From Streptomyces rimosus subsp. rimosus (GTDB lineage Bacteria; Actinomycetota; Actinomycetes; Streptomycetales; Streptomycetaceae), in NCBI RefSeq assembly GCF_000720725.1, contig NZ_JOCQ01000004.1, forward strand, positions 109,472-173,471: a stretch of DNA of 64,000 nucleotides, written 5' to 3'. The position numbers and the translations under genes are program-made. Below the pieces are notes generated by a model. That model was given only the letters and a program-made list of their open reading frames with translations, was not told the origin of the DNA and did not search any database. Of this stretch, positions 22,226-30,953 are shown one piece after another (position 1 is the stretch's first letter; the number at the start of each line of letters is the position of its first letter).

Positions 22226-22812
22226 TGTGCAACGTCTGGGCGGCGCGCTACATCAGCCCCAACGGCCGCCGCCGCGTGATCGGTTCCTTCACCCACGGGT
22301 CGATGGCCAACGCCCTGCCGCAGGCGATCGGCGCGCAGTTCACCGACCGCCGCCGCCAGGTCGTCTCGATGTCCGGCGACGGCGGATTCACCATGCTGAT
22401 GGGCGACTTCCTCACCCTCGTCCAGTACGACCTGCCGGTGAAGGTGGTCCTCTTCAACAACTCCTCGCTGGGCATGGTCGAGCTGGAGATGATGGTCGCC
22501 GGCCTGCCCGCGTACGGGACCGGCAACCACAACCCGGACTTCGCCGCCATCGCGCGGGCGGCCGGGGCGCACGGCGTACGCGTGGAGAAGCCCAAGGAAC
22601 TGCGCGGCGCGCTGCGCGACGCCTTCAAGCACCAGGGCCCGGCCCTGGTCGACGTGGTCACCGACCCCAACGCGCTGTCCATGCCGCCGAAGATCAGCCG
22701 GGACATGGTCCAGGGCTTCGCGCTCTCCGCCGGAAAGATCGTGCTGGAGGGCGGGGTCGGCCGCATGGTCCAGATGGCCCGCTCCAACCTCCGTAACATC
22801 CCCCGCCCCTGA
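22207..22812 (+). pseudogene. poxB: poxB 3' fragment (pyruvate dehydrogenase, ThDP-dependent) split by the prophage
   Basis: The 201 codons match the C-terminal ThDP-binding domain of PoxB-type pyruvate dehydrogenases: FVDTGMCNVWAARY, FTHGSMANALPQAIGAQ, the ThDP/Mg motif GDGGFTMLMGD to FNNSSLGM, and the end MARSNLRNIPRP. Full-length enzymes are about 580 aa and carry FAD and pyrimidine-binding domains, which are missing here because the prophage lies where they should be. An ATG happens to sit at the junction (22207) without a ribosome site. PoxB decarboxylates pyruvate to acetate, passing electrons to quinone; this lysogen should lack it unless the phage excises. Confidence 0.92.
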
Positions 22813-22832
22813 CCGGGCATTACGGGCGCCGA

Positions 22833-22854
22833 GCCGCAGGCACATGCCTGCGGC
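22833..22854 (+). terminator. Terminator after poxB
   Basis: Perfect 10-bp stem gccgcaggca (22833-22842) / tgcctgcggc (22845-22854) with a 2-nt gap as written, so a slightly opened loop in practice. Confidence 0.7.
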
Positions 22855-22963
22855 CTGGCGTTCCGCCGTCTCGTGGGCCGAAGCATGGCACCGGGACCGG
22901 TGGGCATGCATGACCGTGAAGCTGTTCGAGGGAGAGGGACCTGAAGCGTACGGGGCGGGGAGG

Positions 22964-23422
22964 ATGAAGCGTCAGTCAGTGCGGCGCGAGGACAGAGCCG
23001 GACCGGTGGCCGGACGCGTGGGCGTCCGCAACGGCACCCGGCTGCCGGGGAAGATGGAACGCACACTGCGGCATGCGGACCTGACGGCGGTGGCCGGGGT
23101 CCGTGCCGAGCTGCGCCAGTTGTTACGCCAGTGGGGAGAAGCCGCGGACAGCGACATAGCCGAACTGCTCATCAGCGAGCTGGTCACCAACGCCCTCGTC
23201 CACACGAACGGGGGCGCCGTCGTGACCGCGACGGTCACCGACCGGCTGCGCGTGGAAGTACGGGACTTCGTCGGGCGGCGGCCCAGGCTGCGCCCGCCGA
23301 CGACGGACGGCACCTCGGGAAGGGGGCTGATGCTGGTGCACTCCCTCGCGGACGCGTGGGGAGTACGCGCCCACGGAGTGGGCAAATGCGTGTGGTTCGA
23401 ACTGGGCGGCGGACCGGCCTGA
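22964..23422 (+). CDS. RsbW-like ATP-binding protein (anti-sigma/serine kinase type)
   Basis: 152 aa from ATG 22964; the frame is open from 22844, but that upstream part overlaps the poxB terminator, so a downstream start is preferred (22910 is also possible). HATPase_c_2 domain: N-box ELLISELVTNALVHT, G1-box VEVRDFVGRRP, and G2-box DGTSGRGLMLVHSLADAWGV, then WFELG. Streptomyces has many such lone GHKL kinases that bind sigma factors or anti-anti-sigma factors. No STAS partner lies adjacent. Confidence 0.88.
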   Translation: MKRQSVRREDRAGPVAGRVGVRNGTRLPGKMERTLRHADLTAVAGVRAELRQLLRQWGEAADSDIAELLISELVTNALVHTNGGAVVTATVTDRLRVEVRDFVGRRPRLRPPTTDGTSGRGLMLVHSLADAWGVRAHGVGKCVWFELGGGPA

Positions 23423-23458
23423 CGAAAGGCCGGGGGTGCGGGCTCGGTCCGCCGCGGG

Positions 23459-24577
23459 TCAGCCGAACTGCTTCTCGATCTGCGCCAGCTTCTGCTCCAG
23501 GGAGTCCAGCCGGGGCAGTGCCTGGGTGTCGTCCTCGGCGGTCAGGTCCACCGTCCGCGGATACGCGTCCGAGGCCTCGGTGCCGTGCACGGCCTTCAGC
23601 GCCGGACGGGAGCCGGCCGGGGAGACGGGATCGGCCCCCGCGGGCAGTGCCCCGGACGGCAGGGCCTCCGGGTCGCCGGCTATCGCAGGTTCCGCGCCGG
23701 CGGCCTGCTGCGCGGCGGCGGGGGAGCCGTGTGCCGTCGGCGCGCCCGCCGTCAGCGGCACCTGCCGGCCGCCGCGCCCGCGGTTCCAGTTCCGGTGCTG
23801 GCGGTTGATCGCCTTGATGCGGGCCCGGTCCAGCTTGTCCTGCTCGCGCCTGCGGTGACGGTTGCGTTCGTTCTGACGGCGGTCCTCGCGTACCTCCTCG
23901 ACGGCCTCGTCCAGGGTCCGTACGCCCTCCAGCAGCATCAGCGACCAGGCGCCGAACGTCTCCCGGGGGGCCCGCAGCCACCGTACGACCCGGATCTGCG
24001 GCAACGGGCGCGGCACCAGGCCCTGTTCGCGCAGCGCGGCCCGCCGGGTCTGCTTCAGCGCCCGGTCGAAGAGGACCGCCGCCGACAGCGACATCCCGGC
24101 GAAGAACTGCGGCGCGCCGTCGTGGCCGAACCCGCGCGGCGCGTGCACCCAGTTGAACCAGGCGGCGGCGCCCGCGAACAGCCAGACCAGCAGGCGCGAA
24201 CCGAGCGCCGCGTCACCGTGGCTGGCCTCGCGCACCGCGAGCACGGAGCAGAACATCGCCGCGCCGTCGAGCCCGAACGGCACCAGGTACTCCCAGCCTC
24301 CGGAGAGGTTGAGGTTCGAGACGCCGAAGCCGACCAGCCCGTGGAAGGAGAGCGCCGCCGCGACCGCGGCGCAGCAGAACAGCAGCACGTACGAGGCGGT
24401 GCCGTACACGGCCTCCTTCCGGCGCCGCCGTTCCTGGCTGCGCTCCCAGGAGTCCTCGCCCGGCGCCGCGTCGGCCGCGCGCCTGCCGCGCAGGACCACG
24501 ACCACGGTCGCGGCGACCCCGACGAGCAGCAGGACCCCCGGAGCCAGCCAATCAAGCGATATATCGATCATTCTCAT
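23459..24577 (-). CDS. DUF2637 membrane protein
   Basis: About 372 aa from the ATG at 24577 (MRMIDISLDW). Transmembrane segments: LAPGVLLLVGVAATVVVVLR, then VLLFCCAAVAAALSFHGLVG, a third in the GLDGAAMFCSVLAV region, and LLVWLFAGAAAWFNWVHAP. After residue about 190 the protein is cytoplasmic, with very basic KRNRHRRREQ-type sequence, an Ala/Pro-rich linker and a C-terminal coiled coil (LPRLDSLEQKLAQIEKQFG). DUF2637 proteins are typical of actinomycetes and are often found near mobile-element or SpdB-like transfer genes; function unknown. Confidence 0.85.
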   Translation of the reverse strand: MRMIDISLDWLAPGVLLLVGVAATVVVVLRGRRAADAAPGEDSWERSQERRRRKEAVYGTASYVLLFCCAAVAAALSFHGLVGFGVSNLNLSGGWEYLVPFGLDGAAMFCSVLAVREASHGDAALGSRLLVWLFAGAAAWFNWVHAPRGFGHDGAPQFFAGMSLSAAVLFDRALKQTRRAALREQGLVPRPLPQIRVVRWLRAPRETFGAWSLMLLEGVRTLDEAVEEVREDRRQNERNRHRRREQDKLDRARIKAINRQHRNWNRGRGGRQVPLTAGAPTAHGSPAAAQQAAGAEPAIAGDPEALPSGALPAGADPVSPAGSRPALKAVHGTEASDAYPRTVDLTAEDDTQALPRLDSLEQKLAQIEKQFG

Positions 24578-24772
24578 CCTGGGGCCCCTTGCCTCGGCGT
24601 ACGCGCTTTCGCGCGACATCCTGACGGAATCCGTCCGTCCCGCCGGGGCTTTCGGGAAACGAGGACGCCAAGGGGGTGCAGGGGCGCGCGGAAGAGCGCG
24701 TTCGGATCGAACTGCCGCTGCCGCGGGCAGAGTTGCGTTCGATTCCGGCGACCCGATCGGGTGGTGTGGGGG

Positions 24773-25633
24773 TCAGGTGGTTGCGGTGAGGCGCTTGATG
24801 CGATCCGCGTCGCACGTACGGGGGCAGGTCACACAGGTGTCCTCGGGGCGCAGCGTGTAGAACATGCAGCAGCTCGCCCGGTCCCGGGTGGGCAGCGCCG
24901 CGCCGTCCGGGCCGGTCAGCTCGCGGAAGGCGGCGCCGCCGGGGTACGGGGCCGTGCCGCCCGGCAGCAGCCGCGCCGCCTCGGCCACCGCGCGCGGCTC
25001 CTCGCCCAGCAGGTGCCCCAGGTACCACAGGCCCTCGACGATCTCGTCCGAGGCCATGCCCCACAGGGCGCGCGGTCCGCGCCGCAGCCGGGGCCGGAAG
25101 CCGTCCAGGACGGGCCCGAGGTGCTCGGCGACCGCCTCCCGCACCTCGGCGCGCAGCGCCTCCTCGTCCGGCACGACCCGCGCGCCGGGCAGCTCCCCCA
25201 CCGGGTCGCCGGGCAGACAGGCGAACGAGCGGACCCGTACGGCCATCCGGCCCTCCTCGCGGTGGTACGCCACGTCCTCGACGGGCAGCCGCGGCACCCG
25301 GCGGTGCAGGAACCAGGGGATGGTGATCAGCAGACAGGCGGGCCAGGCGTAGCGGTGCAGGGCGAACGCGGCGACGACGTCGGGGCGGGCCCGTTGCCCG
25401 TAGTCCCGTACGACCTGCGCGTCGTCCCAGGCCAGGAAGGCGTCCAGGGCCGCGGGGTCGGTGGCCAGCGCGGCGGCGTCCACCCAGCCCGCACCCTGCG
25501 GCGGCGCCGTCTCCCACTCGGTGACCCGCAGTCCGGGGAACACCTCGGTGAGCCGGGCATACGCCCCGGCCAGGGGCTCGATGCGCGGTCGGGCGGCGAG
25601 CAGAGGGCGCATGCGGGACACCACCGATATCAC
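24773..25633 (-). CDS. Siderophore ferric-iron reductase (FhuF-like, 2Fe-2S)
   Basis: 286 aa. The C-terminus carries the FhuF-type cluster ligands: CCMFYTLRPEDTC followed by CVTC (C-C-x10-C-x2-C). The rest is a helical IucA/FhuF-related fold. It releases iron from imported ferric siderophores in the cytoplasm. The frame starts at GTG 25633, with other GTG codons at the N-terminus, and no clear ribosome site, so the start is uncertain. The iron box at 25644-25662 lies just upstream, fitting DmdR/IdeR repression when iron is plentiful. Confidence 0.85.
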   Translation of the reverse strand: MISVVSRMRPLLAARPRIEPLAGAYARLTEVFPGLRVTEWETAPPQGAGWVDAAALATDPAALDAFLAWDDAQVVRDYGQRARPDVVAAFALHRYAWPACLLITIPWFLHRRVPRLPVEDVAYHREEGRMAVRVRSFACLPGDPVGELPGARVVPDEEALRAEVREAVAEHLGPVLDGFRPRLRRGPRALWGMASDEIVEGLWYLGHLLGEEPRAVAEAARLLPGGTAPYPGGAAFRELTGPDGAALPTRDRASCCMFYTLRPEDTCVTCPRTCDADRIKRLTATT

Positions 25634-25643
25634 GTTCGTTGGC

Positions 25644-25662
25644 AGGTAAGCCTTACCTTACC
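25644..25662 (-). promoter_or_regulatory. Iron box (DmdR/IdeR operator)
   Basis: On the - strand GGTAAGGTAAGGCTTACCT, very close to the actinobacterial iron-box consensus TTAGGTTAGGCTAACCTAA, just upstream of the ferric-reductase start. Confidence 0.8.
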
Positions 25663-25742
25663 CGATCTTCTGTGGTTTTGAGCCGGGTTTGAACTGTCAC
25701 AGGGGGCGCCTATGGTGCTGGAGGACGTGAGGAGGAACCCGC

Positions 25743-26624
25743 ATGGAGCAGGGCAGAGCGGAACCGGCGCCGCGGCTGCGCGCCCAGGTGCCCGCACAGG
25801 GCGGCTCGCAGCCCGTGCGGGGCGAGCACACCGGCCACGAAGCGCGCCCGGCCGGGCACGACGCGGCCCCGGACCGGGCCGGGCACGACCCGGCGCCGGA
25901 CGCCGCGTACGAACACCGCTCGGGCGTCCCGGACCCCGCCACGGCCTACGTACCGGCGCCCGCCGGCCCCGCGCCCGTGCCCGCCCCCCGCAGGCAGCCC
26001 CAGCGGCACTCCGTACGGGGCCAGGTGCTGGCCGCGCTCCGCGAAGCCCTGACGGCCGGCGAACTGGTCCCCGGCGAGGTCTACTCGGCCCCCGCGCTCG
26101 CCGTCCGCTACGGCGTCTCCGCCACCCCCGTACGGGAAGCCATGCAGCTGCTCGCCTGCGAAGGCGCGGTCGAGGTCGCCCCCAACCGCGGCTTCCGCGT
26201 CGCCGAGCGCACCCACCGCGACCTCGCGGAACTGGCCGAAGTGCGCGCGATGCTCGAAATACCGGCGCTGCTGCGGCTGGCGCGGGCGCTGCCGGCCGAG
26301 CGCTGGGAGGAGCTGCGCCCGCTGGCCGCCGCGGGCGTATCCGCCGCGGCCCACGGCGACCGCACCGGATACGCCGAAGCGGACCACGCCTTCCACCACG
26401 CCCTGCTCGCCCTTACCGGCAACCGCCAGCTCGTCCAGGTCGCCGACGACCTCCACCGCCGCACCCGCACTCCGGTCCCCGGCAGCCCCCCGCCCCGCAC
26501 GGCCGACCTGCTCGCCGCCGCCTCCGAACACACGGCCCTGCTGGACGCCCTGATGGCCCGCGAGTACGCCATCGTCGAACGCATCGCCCGTGAGCACCTG
26601 GCCTCCGCCCACCGCCCGCACTGA
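25743..26624 (+). CDS. GntR-family (FadR/FCD-type) regulator
   Basis: 293 aa. Residues 1-88 are a disordered His/Pro/Ala-rich extension not usual in the family. Winged helix-turn-helix at about 90-155 (ALREALTAGELVPGEVYSAP ... ATPVREAMQLLACEGAVEVA), then an all-helical FCD ligand domain with metal-binding residues (EIPALLRLA, DHAFHHALLALTGN and the C-terminal HTALLDAL ... IVERIAREH). Ribosome site aggagg before ATG 25743. Divergent from the ferric-reductase gene, but separate from its iron box; the target is unknown. Confidence 0.88.
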   Translation: MEQGRAEPAPRLRAQVPAQGGSQPVRGEHTGHEARPAGHDAAPDRAGHDPAPDAAYEHRSGVPDPATAYVPAPAGPAPVPAPRRQPQRHSVRGQVLAALREALTAGELVPGEVYSAPALAVRYGVSATPVREAMQLLACEGAVEVAPNRGFRVAERTHRDLAELAEVRAMLEIPALLRLARALPAERWEELRPLAAAGVSAAAHGDRTGYAEADHAFHHALLALTGNRQLVQVADDLHRRTRTPVPGSPPPRTADLLAAASEHTALLDALMAREYAIVERIAREHLASAHRPH

Positions 26625-26645
26625 ACGCGCGGCACCCGGGTGTGC

Positions 26646-27521
26646 TCAGGGCACCAGCCTCTCCACCCCCACCTCCGCCATCTCCGCCGCCGGCCGGGAC
26701 AGGTACAGATCCGCGTGGTAGAAACCGTCCGATTCCTTGCCGGTGGTGTCCAGGTCGCGGGTCTGCAGGGCGGTGAAGGCGGCGCGGCGTTCGGCCAGGT
26801 CGGCGAAGCGGCGCTGGCGGAAGGTGCGGACGGGGAGGCGTTCGGTCACCAGGCCGGACCGGGTGAGGAGGTCGGCGATCGGCTCGTACGACACGGTCCG
26901 CAGGACGAACGCGGCGATCCACGGCGGGTCGGGCGTGCAGGCGAGCAGCCGCCCGAAGGTGGTGGCGGAGATGTACCCCACGCCGCCCGTCACGGTGATC
27001 AGGTCGGTGCCCGCCAGGGTGCGCTGCAGGCGCGCGCTCGGCTCCGCGGCCTCCAGGTTCTCGGCGAACCCGGCGTCCAGCAGGCCGACGCGCTCGGCGT
27101 AGCCGACCGCGCGCCGCGCCGCGTCGATGCCGATGGTCCGCACGGCCTCCGGGCGGCGCAGCTCGTCGAAGAACGCCCGGTCCTCACCGGCCAGCCGGGC
27201 CGCGGTCAGGCCGCCGGTCTCCCGGGCGTCGGTGTACCGGTCGTACAGGTCCGTCAGGCTCAGCTTGTGGTTGAGCAGTGCCGCGTTGACGCCGTAGGAA
27301 CAGCACAGGTCGACGACCTGGAGCGGCCTGCGGCCGGGCCGGCGCCGTTGCAGGTGCTCGGCCAGGGCGCGGAACACCCCCTGGCCGTGGTGCGGGATCT
27401 GGTAGTCGAGCGGGCGCAGCGTCCGGAAGTACGTACGGGGATCCGGGCAGTCGTAGATGGCCTCGAAATCCGCCTTTCCCCAGTCCGAGCCGGCCGATGG
27501 GTGCGATGCTCCTGCTGCCAA
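26646..27521 (-). CDS. SAM-dependent class I methyltransferase
   Basis: 291 aa from TTG 27521, which has aggaggccacacc upstream. Rossmann motif I is VVDLCCSYGVNAALL, with TIGIDAARRAVGYAERVGL (acidic loop) and DLITVTGGVGYIS (motif IV) following. The LCCSYG variant differs from the usual ExGxG, but this group is common in Streptomyces as an uncharacterised methyltransferase. Convergent with the GntR gene, 21 bp apart. Substrate unknown. Confidence 0.82.
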   Translation of the reverse strand: MAAGASHPSAGSDWGKADFEAIYDCPDPRTYFRTLRPLDYQIPHHGQGVFRALAEHLQRRRPGRRPLQVVDLCCSYGVNAALLNHKLSLTDLYDRYTDARETGGLTAARLAGEDRAFFDELRRPEAVRTIGIDAARRAVGYAERVGLLDAGFAENLEAAEPSARLQRTLAGTDLITVTGGVGYISATTFGRLLACTPDPPWIAAFVLRTVSYEPIADLLTRSGLVTERLPVRTFRQRRFADLAERRAAFTALQTRDLDTTGKESDGFYHADLYLSRPAAEMAEVGVERLVP

Positions 27522-27694
27522 GGTGTGGCCTCCTGAAAGGCGCTGCCGTAGGTCGGGAGTCGAACCGCACCAGCATCCAGGGACAAGTCCCGCACGGACA
27601 GTGCGACTTGAGGCCAAATTCGGGGTGGGTGGGGCCCGCGGAGCCCACATGTGCCCGGGGCGCGGGCTCCGTAACCGGCCGGAGCTGCGGGGCC

Positions 27695-28573
27695 CTAGTG
27701 TCCCGCCCGGTGCCCCGCGGGTGCCGCGGGCGGCTCCACGGCCGCCGGTACGCCCTCCAGGTGCTCGGCGAGCCAGGTCGGTACGCCGCCCATGAGCCGG
27801 AAGAGCCGGGCGGCCTCGATGCGCAGGCCCTCCGCCTCCTCGGGCGGCGCCGTGTCGGCGAGGGCGACCAGCGCCGGTGCCGTACCGACCAGGAAGCCCA
27901 GTTCCTCGCGGATGCGCAGGGATTCGGCGAAGCCGTGCCGGGCCTCGGCCAGTTCGCCGTCGCGCAGGGCCAGGCCGGCGAGGTGGCGCCAGGTGAAGGA
28001 GAGCAGCAGGGTGTCGCCGTGCGCGGTGGCGCCCGCGTGGGCGCGGCGGTAGGCGGCGCGCGCGGAGTCCGGGCTGTTGGCGACGTGTTCGGCCATCAGG
28101 CCGCGCCGGTAGTCCAGCAGCGCGCGGCCGGGCGCCGTGGGGTCCAGCAGGGCCGCGGCCCGGCCGAGCGCGGAGCGGGCCTCGTCCGCGCGGTCCCGTA
28201 CGTTCAGGACCGTGGCGGCGTACGCCAGGTGGCCGCGCTCGCAGGCCGCGGCGCCCCGCTCGTCGTTGTCGCCCGCCACCGCCTCCGCGGCGCGCAGCGC
28301 GTCCTCGGCCGCGGCCCATCCGGTGGCGGTGAACATGCAGCGCTCCACGAGGAGCGCGGCGCGGCGGATCGCGTACGGGGGATGCCCCGCCGCGTGTGGT
28401 TCCAGCAGGGCCGCCGCGTCGTCCCAGCACCCCCGTGACCGCAGCCGCCACACGGCCCGGTCCAGGGCGTCCGCCCCGGCCGCCGACCTGGCCGCCGGGA
28501 CCGCGGGCTCCGGTTCCCCGGGCCGCGCGGTTCCCGTGGTTCCTGCGGCTCCTGACATGGCGGTGTCCGCCAC
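27695..28573 (-). CDS. TPR-type helical protein, function unknown
   Basis: 292 aa. After an Ala/Pro-rich start it consists of repeated helix pairs (for example DDAAALLEPHAAGHPPYAIR, CERGHLAYAATVLNVRDRAD, WRHLAGLALRDGELAEARHG), the pattern of tetratricopeptide repeats as in the regulators of Streptomyces helix-turn-helix proteins. No DNA-binding domain is visible. It likely binds a protein partner. Separate from the downstream methyltransferase by about 170 bp. Confidence 0.75.
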   Translation of the reverse strand: MADTAMSGAAGTTGTARPGEPEPAVPAARSAAGADALDRAVWRLRSRGCWDDAAALLEPHAAGHPPYAIRRAALLVERCMFTATGWAAAEDALRAAEAVAGDNDERGAAACERGHLAYAATVLNVRDRADEARSALGRAAALLDPTAPGRALLDYRRGLMAEHVANSPDSARAAYRRAHAGATAHGDTLLLSFTWRHLAGLALRDGELAEARHGFAESLRIREELGFLVGTAPALVALADTAPPEEAEGLRIEAARLFRLMGGVPTWLAEHLEGVPAAVEPPAAPAGHRAGH

Positions 28574-28960
28574 ATTGCCCTCCCCGAGCGCACCGTTGAG
28601 CTGGAACTGAGAAGCAGTGGGCGCATCTCAGCACGAATCCGGCTGCCCGGCCAAGGGGGAAGGTGAATGATTTCACAATCGCTTCGCCGCCTCCCGGAGC
28701 CGCCGGAACGGCCCAAAACCGCCAGTACACGGCGCCCCGGGGGGAGGGGCGGGGCGTGTACGGCGGTGGGCGGCGCTGTCGGGATACGTCCGATCGGGTG
28801 ACGCGTGATCAGGGAAGACCGGCACCGCGGCAGCCGTTGCTGACGGCAGGTCAAGCAAGCGCCCAACCATGGCTGTTGGGCGTAAGGCGAACAAGGGGCG
28901 CATACGCGCCATTCATACGTGGCCGAATGTGGGCCGTGCTCCGCGCCGGCCGCACGTCCT
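28574..28960. other. 387-bp intergenic region, no gene recognised
   Basis: Holds the upstream region of the TPR gene and the 3' flank of the PucR gene. A small hairpin, gcccaac/gttgggc at about 28861-28878, could end transcripts from either side. No convincing ORF. Confidence 0.5.
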
Positions 28961-30634
28961 TCAGCTCATCCGCAGCGCCAGGAAGAAGTCCAGCTTGTCC
29001 TCCAGGCGGGCCAGGTCACGGCCCGTCAGCTGCTCGATGCGGCCGACCCGGTAGCGCAGGGTGTTGACGTGCAGGTGGAGGCGGGTGGCGCAGCGGGTCC
29101 AGGAGCCGTCGCAGTCGAGGAACGCCTCCAGGGTGGGTATCAGCTCGGCGCGGTGGCGGCGGTCGTAGTCGCGCAGCGGGTCCAGGAGCCGGGCGGTGAA
29201 GGCACGGCGTACGTCGTCGGGGACGAAGGGCAGCAGCAGGACGTGCGAGGCCAGCTCCTCGTGGCCCGCCGCGCAGACCCGGCCGGGGCGGGCCGCGGCG
29301 ACCCGGCGGGCGTGCCGGGCCTCCTCCAGGGCGCCGCGCAGGCCCTCCGCCGAGTGGACGGAGGCGCTGACGCCCAGGGTCAGCCGGCCGTCGTCGCCCA
29401 GGCCGCGGGTCAGCGGCTCCTGGACGGCGGCGAGCAGGGCGTCGGCCTGGAGCCCGGCGGTGGACGCGTGGCCGTCCCGCGTGTCGTCGTCCGGTACGGC
29501 GGGCAGCGGCACCAGGGCCACCGCCTCGTCACCGGTGTGCGCGACGGCGATCCGGTCGGACGGGTCGGGCCCGAACGTACCGGGGTCGACCAGCACCTCT
29601 TCCAGCAGCGTCTGCGCGACCGGCCCGCCGGGCACGTCCCCGCCCGCCCACTCGACGCGGGCCACGACGACCTGCCAGTGCGGCGCCGTGCCCAGCCCGG
29701 GCAGCAGCACGGGCGCGGCCACCCGCAGCCGGGCGGCGATCTCGGCGGGCGCGGCGCCCGTCTGCACCAGCTCCAGGACCTCCTGGGCGAGGCGTCTGCG
29801 CACCGTACGGGCCGCGTCGCGGCGGTCGCGTTCGACGGCTATCAGCTGGGTGACGCCGTGCAGCAGGTCCAATCGCTCCTCGGCCCAGTCGCCGGCGTCC
29901 GCCTCGACGGCCAGCAGCCAGTCGGACAGGACCGTCTCGCGCAGGTCGCGGCCGTTGCCGCGGATGGGGAAGAGGGAGTACGTGGTGCTGCCGAGCGGGA
30001 GCCGGTAGGGGCCGCGGCGGCCGGTGCGGGAGGCGGCCAGGTGCTCGCCCGCCAGCCGGGCGCCGGTCTCGGCGGGCAGCTCGGGCCCCGACCCGGCCAG
30101 GGTGGACCCGGCTATCTGCCGGCCGGTGGGGGACAGCACCCAGGCGCGCAGGTCCAGGTCCGAGCCCAGCAGTTCCAGGACGGCTTCGGGGCCGCCGCCC
30201 GCCGGGCCCGAGGTCATCAGGCGGCGGTGCCGGTCCACCACGGCGGCCAGGTCGCCCGCGCGCTCGCCGGAGACCTGGCGTACGACGTACTCGGTGATCG
30301 AGGCGAAGGAGACGTCCTCCACGACGGAGAACAGCGGCAGCCGGTGCCGGGCGCAGGCCGCCACCAGGTCCTCGGGCACCGCGCCCAGCTCGGCCTCGCC
30401 CGCGGCCAGCCCGGCGACCCCGGCCGCGGCCAGGATGCGCACGAACCGCTCGGAGTCCTCCGGCTCGCGGCGCCAGGCCAGGCCGGTGAGCACCAGCTCG
30501 CCGCCGGACAGGTAGCGGCTGGGGTCGCGCAGGTCGGTGGTCATGACCCCGCGCACGGTACGGTCCAGTTCCTCCTCGCCGCCCAGCAGCCGCAGGCCGA
30601 GAGTGCCGGTGTCCAGGAGTGCGCGGAGCCGCAT
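28961..30634 (-). CDS. PucR-family purine catabolism regulator
   Basis: 557 aa from ATG 30634 (MRLRALLDTGTLGLRLLGG). N-terminal PucR ligand domain (about 1-125, LDRTVRGVMTTDLRDPSRYL), a central GGDEF-like/GAF-like part, and a C-terminal PucR helix-turn-helix (FLDCDGSWTRCATRLHLHVN followed by TLRYRVGRIEQLTGRDL). Bacillus PucR activates purine degradation genes. Divergent from the xanthine dehydrogenase operon, which it probably controls. Confidence 0.92.
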   Translation of the reverse strand: MRLRALLDTGTLGLRLLGGEEELDRTVRGVMTTDLRDPSRYLSGGELVLTGLAWRREPEDSERFVRILAAAGVAGLAAGEAELGAVPEDLVAACARHRLPLFSVVEDVSFASITEYVVRQVSGERAGDLAAVVDRHRRLMTSGPAGGGPEAVLELLGSDLDLRAWVLSPTGRQIAGSTLAGSGPELPAETGARLAGEHLAASRTGRRGPYRLPLGSTTYSLFPIRGNGRDLRETVLSDWLLAVEADAGDWAEERLDLLHGVTQLIAVERDRRDAARTVRRRLAQEVLELVQTGAAPAEIAARLRVAAPVLLPGLGTAPHWQVVVARVEWAGGDVPGGPVAQTLLEEVLVDPGTFGPDPSDRIAVAHTGDEAVALVPLPAVPDDDTRDGHASTAGLQADALLAAVQEPLTRGLGDDGRLTLGVSASVHSAEGLRGALEEARHARRVAAARPGRVCAAGHEELASHVLLLPFVPDDVRRAFTARLLDPLRDYDRRHRAELIPTLEAFLDCDGSWTRCATRLHLHVNTLRYRVGRIEQLTGRDLARLEDKLDFFLALRMS

Positions 30635-30953
30635 GGTCTCTCGCCCGCCGTTCTGTTCTGACTGATGTTGCCGGTGGAATGCCGCGAGGTTTCTGCGCCC
30701 CGCCTTTCGTTCGAATCTACAAGACATGCGCCGTGGCCAGCCAACCGCTTCATGGTTTCGGTGACTGCACCCGGCGGGTGCGGGGCGCGTTCACTGGGCT
30801 CCACCGCGTTAACAGGACATGAACGGCCCCCTTGGATCCAGGGCCGTCGGTCCCCATCGCGAGCAGCGGACGACCCGATTTCGCGCGTGGCGCCGGGGCC
30901 CGGCAGGCCCGGCGCCACGACGCGCACCGAAGAGACGTAGAAGAGAGCCACAC
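30635..30953. promoter_or_regulatory. Divergent promoter region between pucR and xanthine dehydrogenase genes
   Basis: 319 bp without a gene. It is AT-richer near 30700-30830 (ttcgaatctacaag, gcgttaacaggacatgaacg) and has a strong dyad near 30893-30920 (ggcgcc ... ggcgcc around ggggcccggcaggcccc) just before the xdh start. Likely holds the PucR operator and both promoters; exact sites cannot be assigned. Confidence 0.5.

Noticed and set aside
22207..22812. poxB fragment as a complete small ThDP protein
   Set aside because: It starts mid-domain at the phage junction without a ribosome site and lacks two of three family domains; a split gene explains it better.
27522..28730. N-terminal half of a 694-codon - strand frame
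   Set aside because: Arg/Pro/Gly-rich shadow of the TPR gene; only the part from TTG 27521 matches a methyltransferase.
28919..30661. 580-codon + strand frame opposite pucR
   Set aside because: Gln/Gly/Arg-rich antisense shadow; PucR domains are clear on the - strand.
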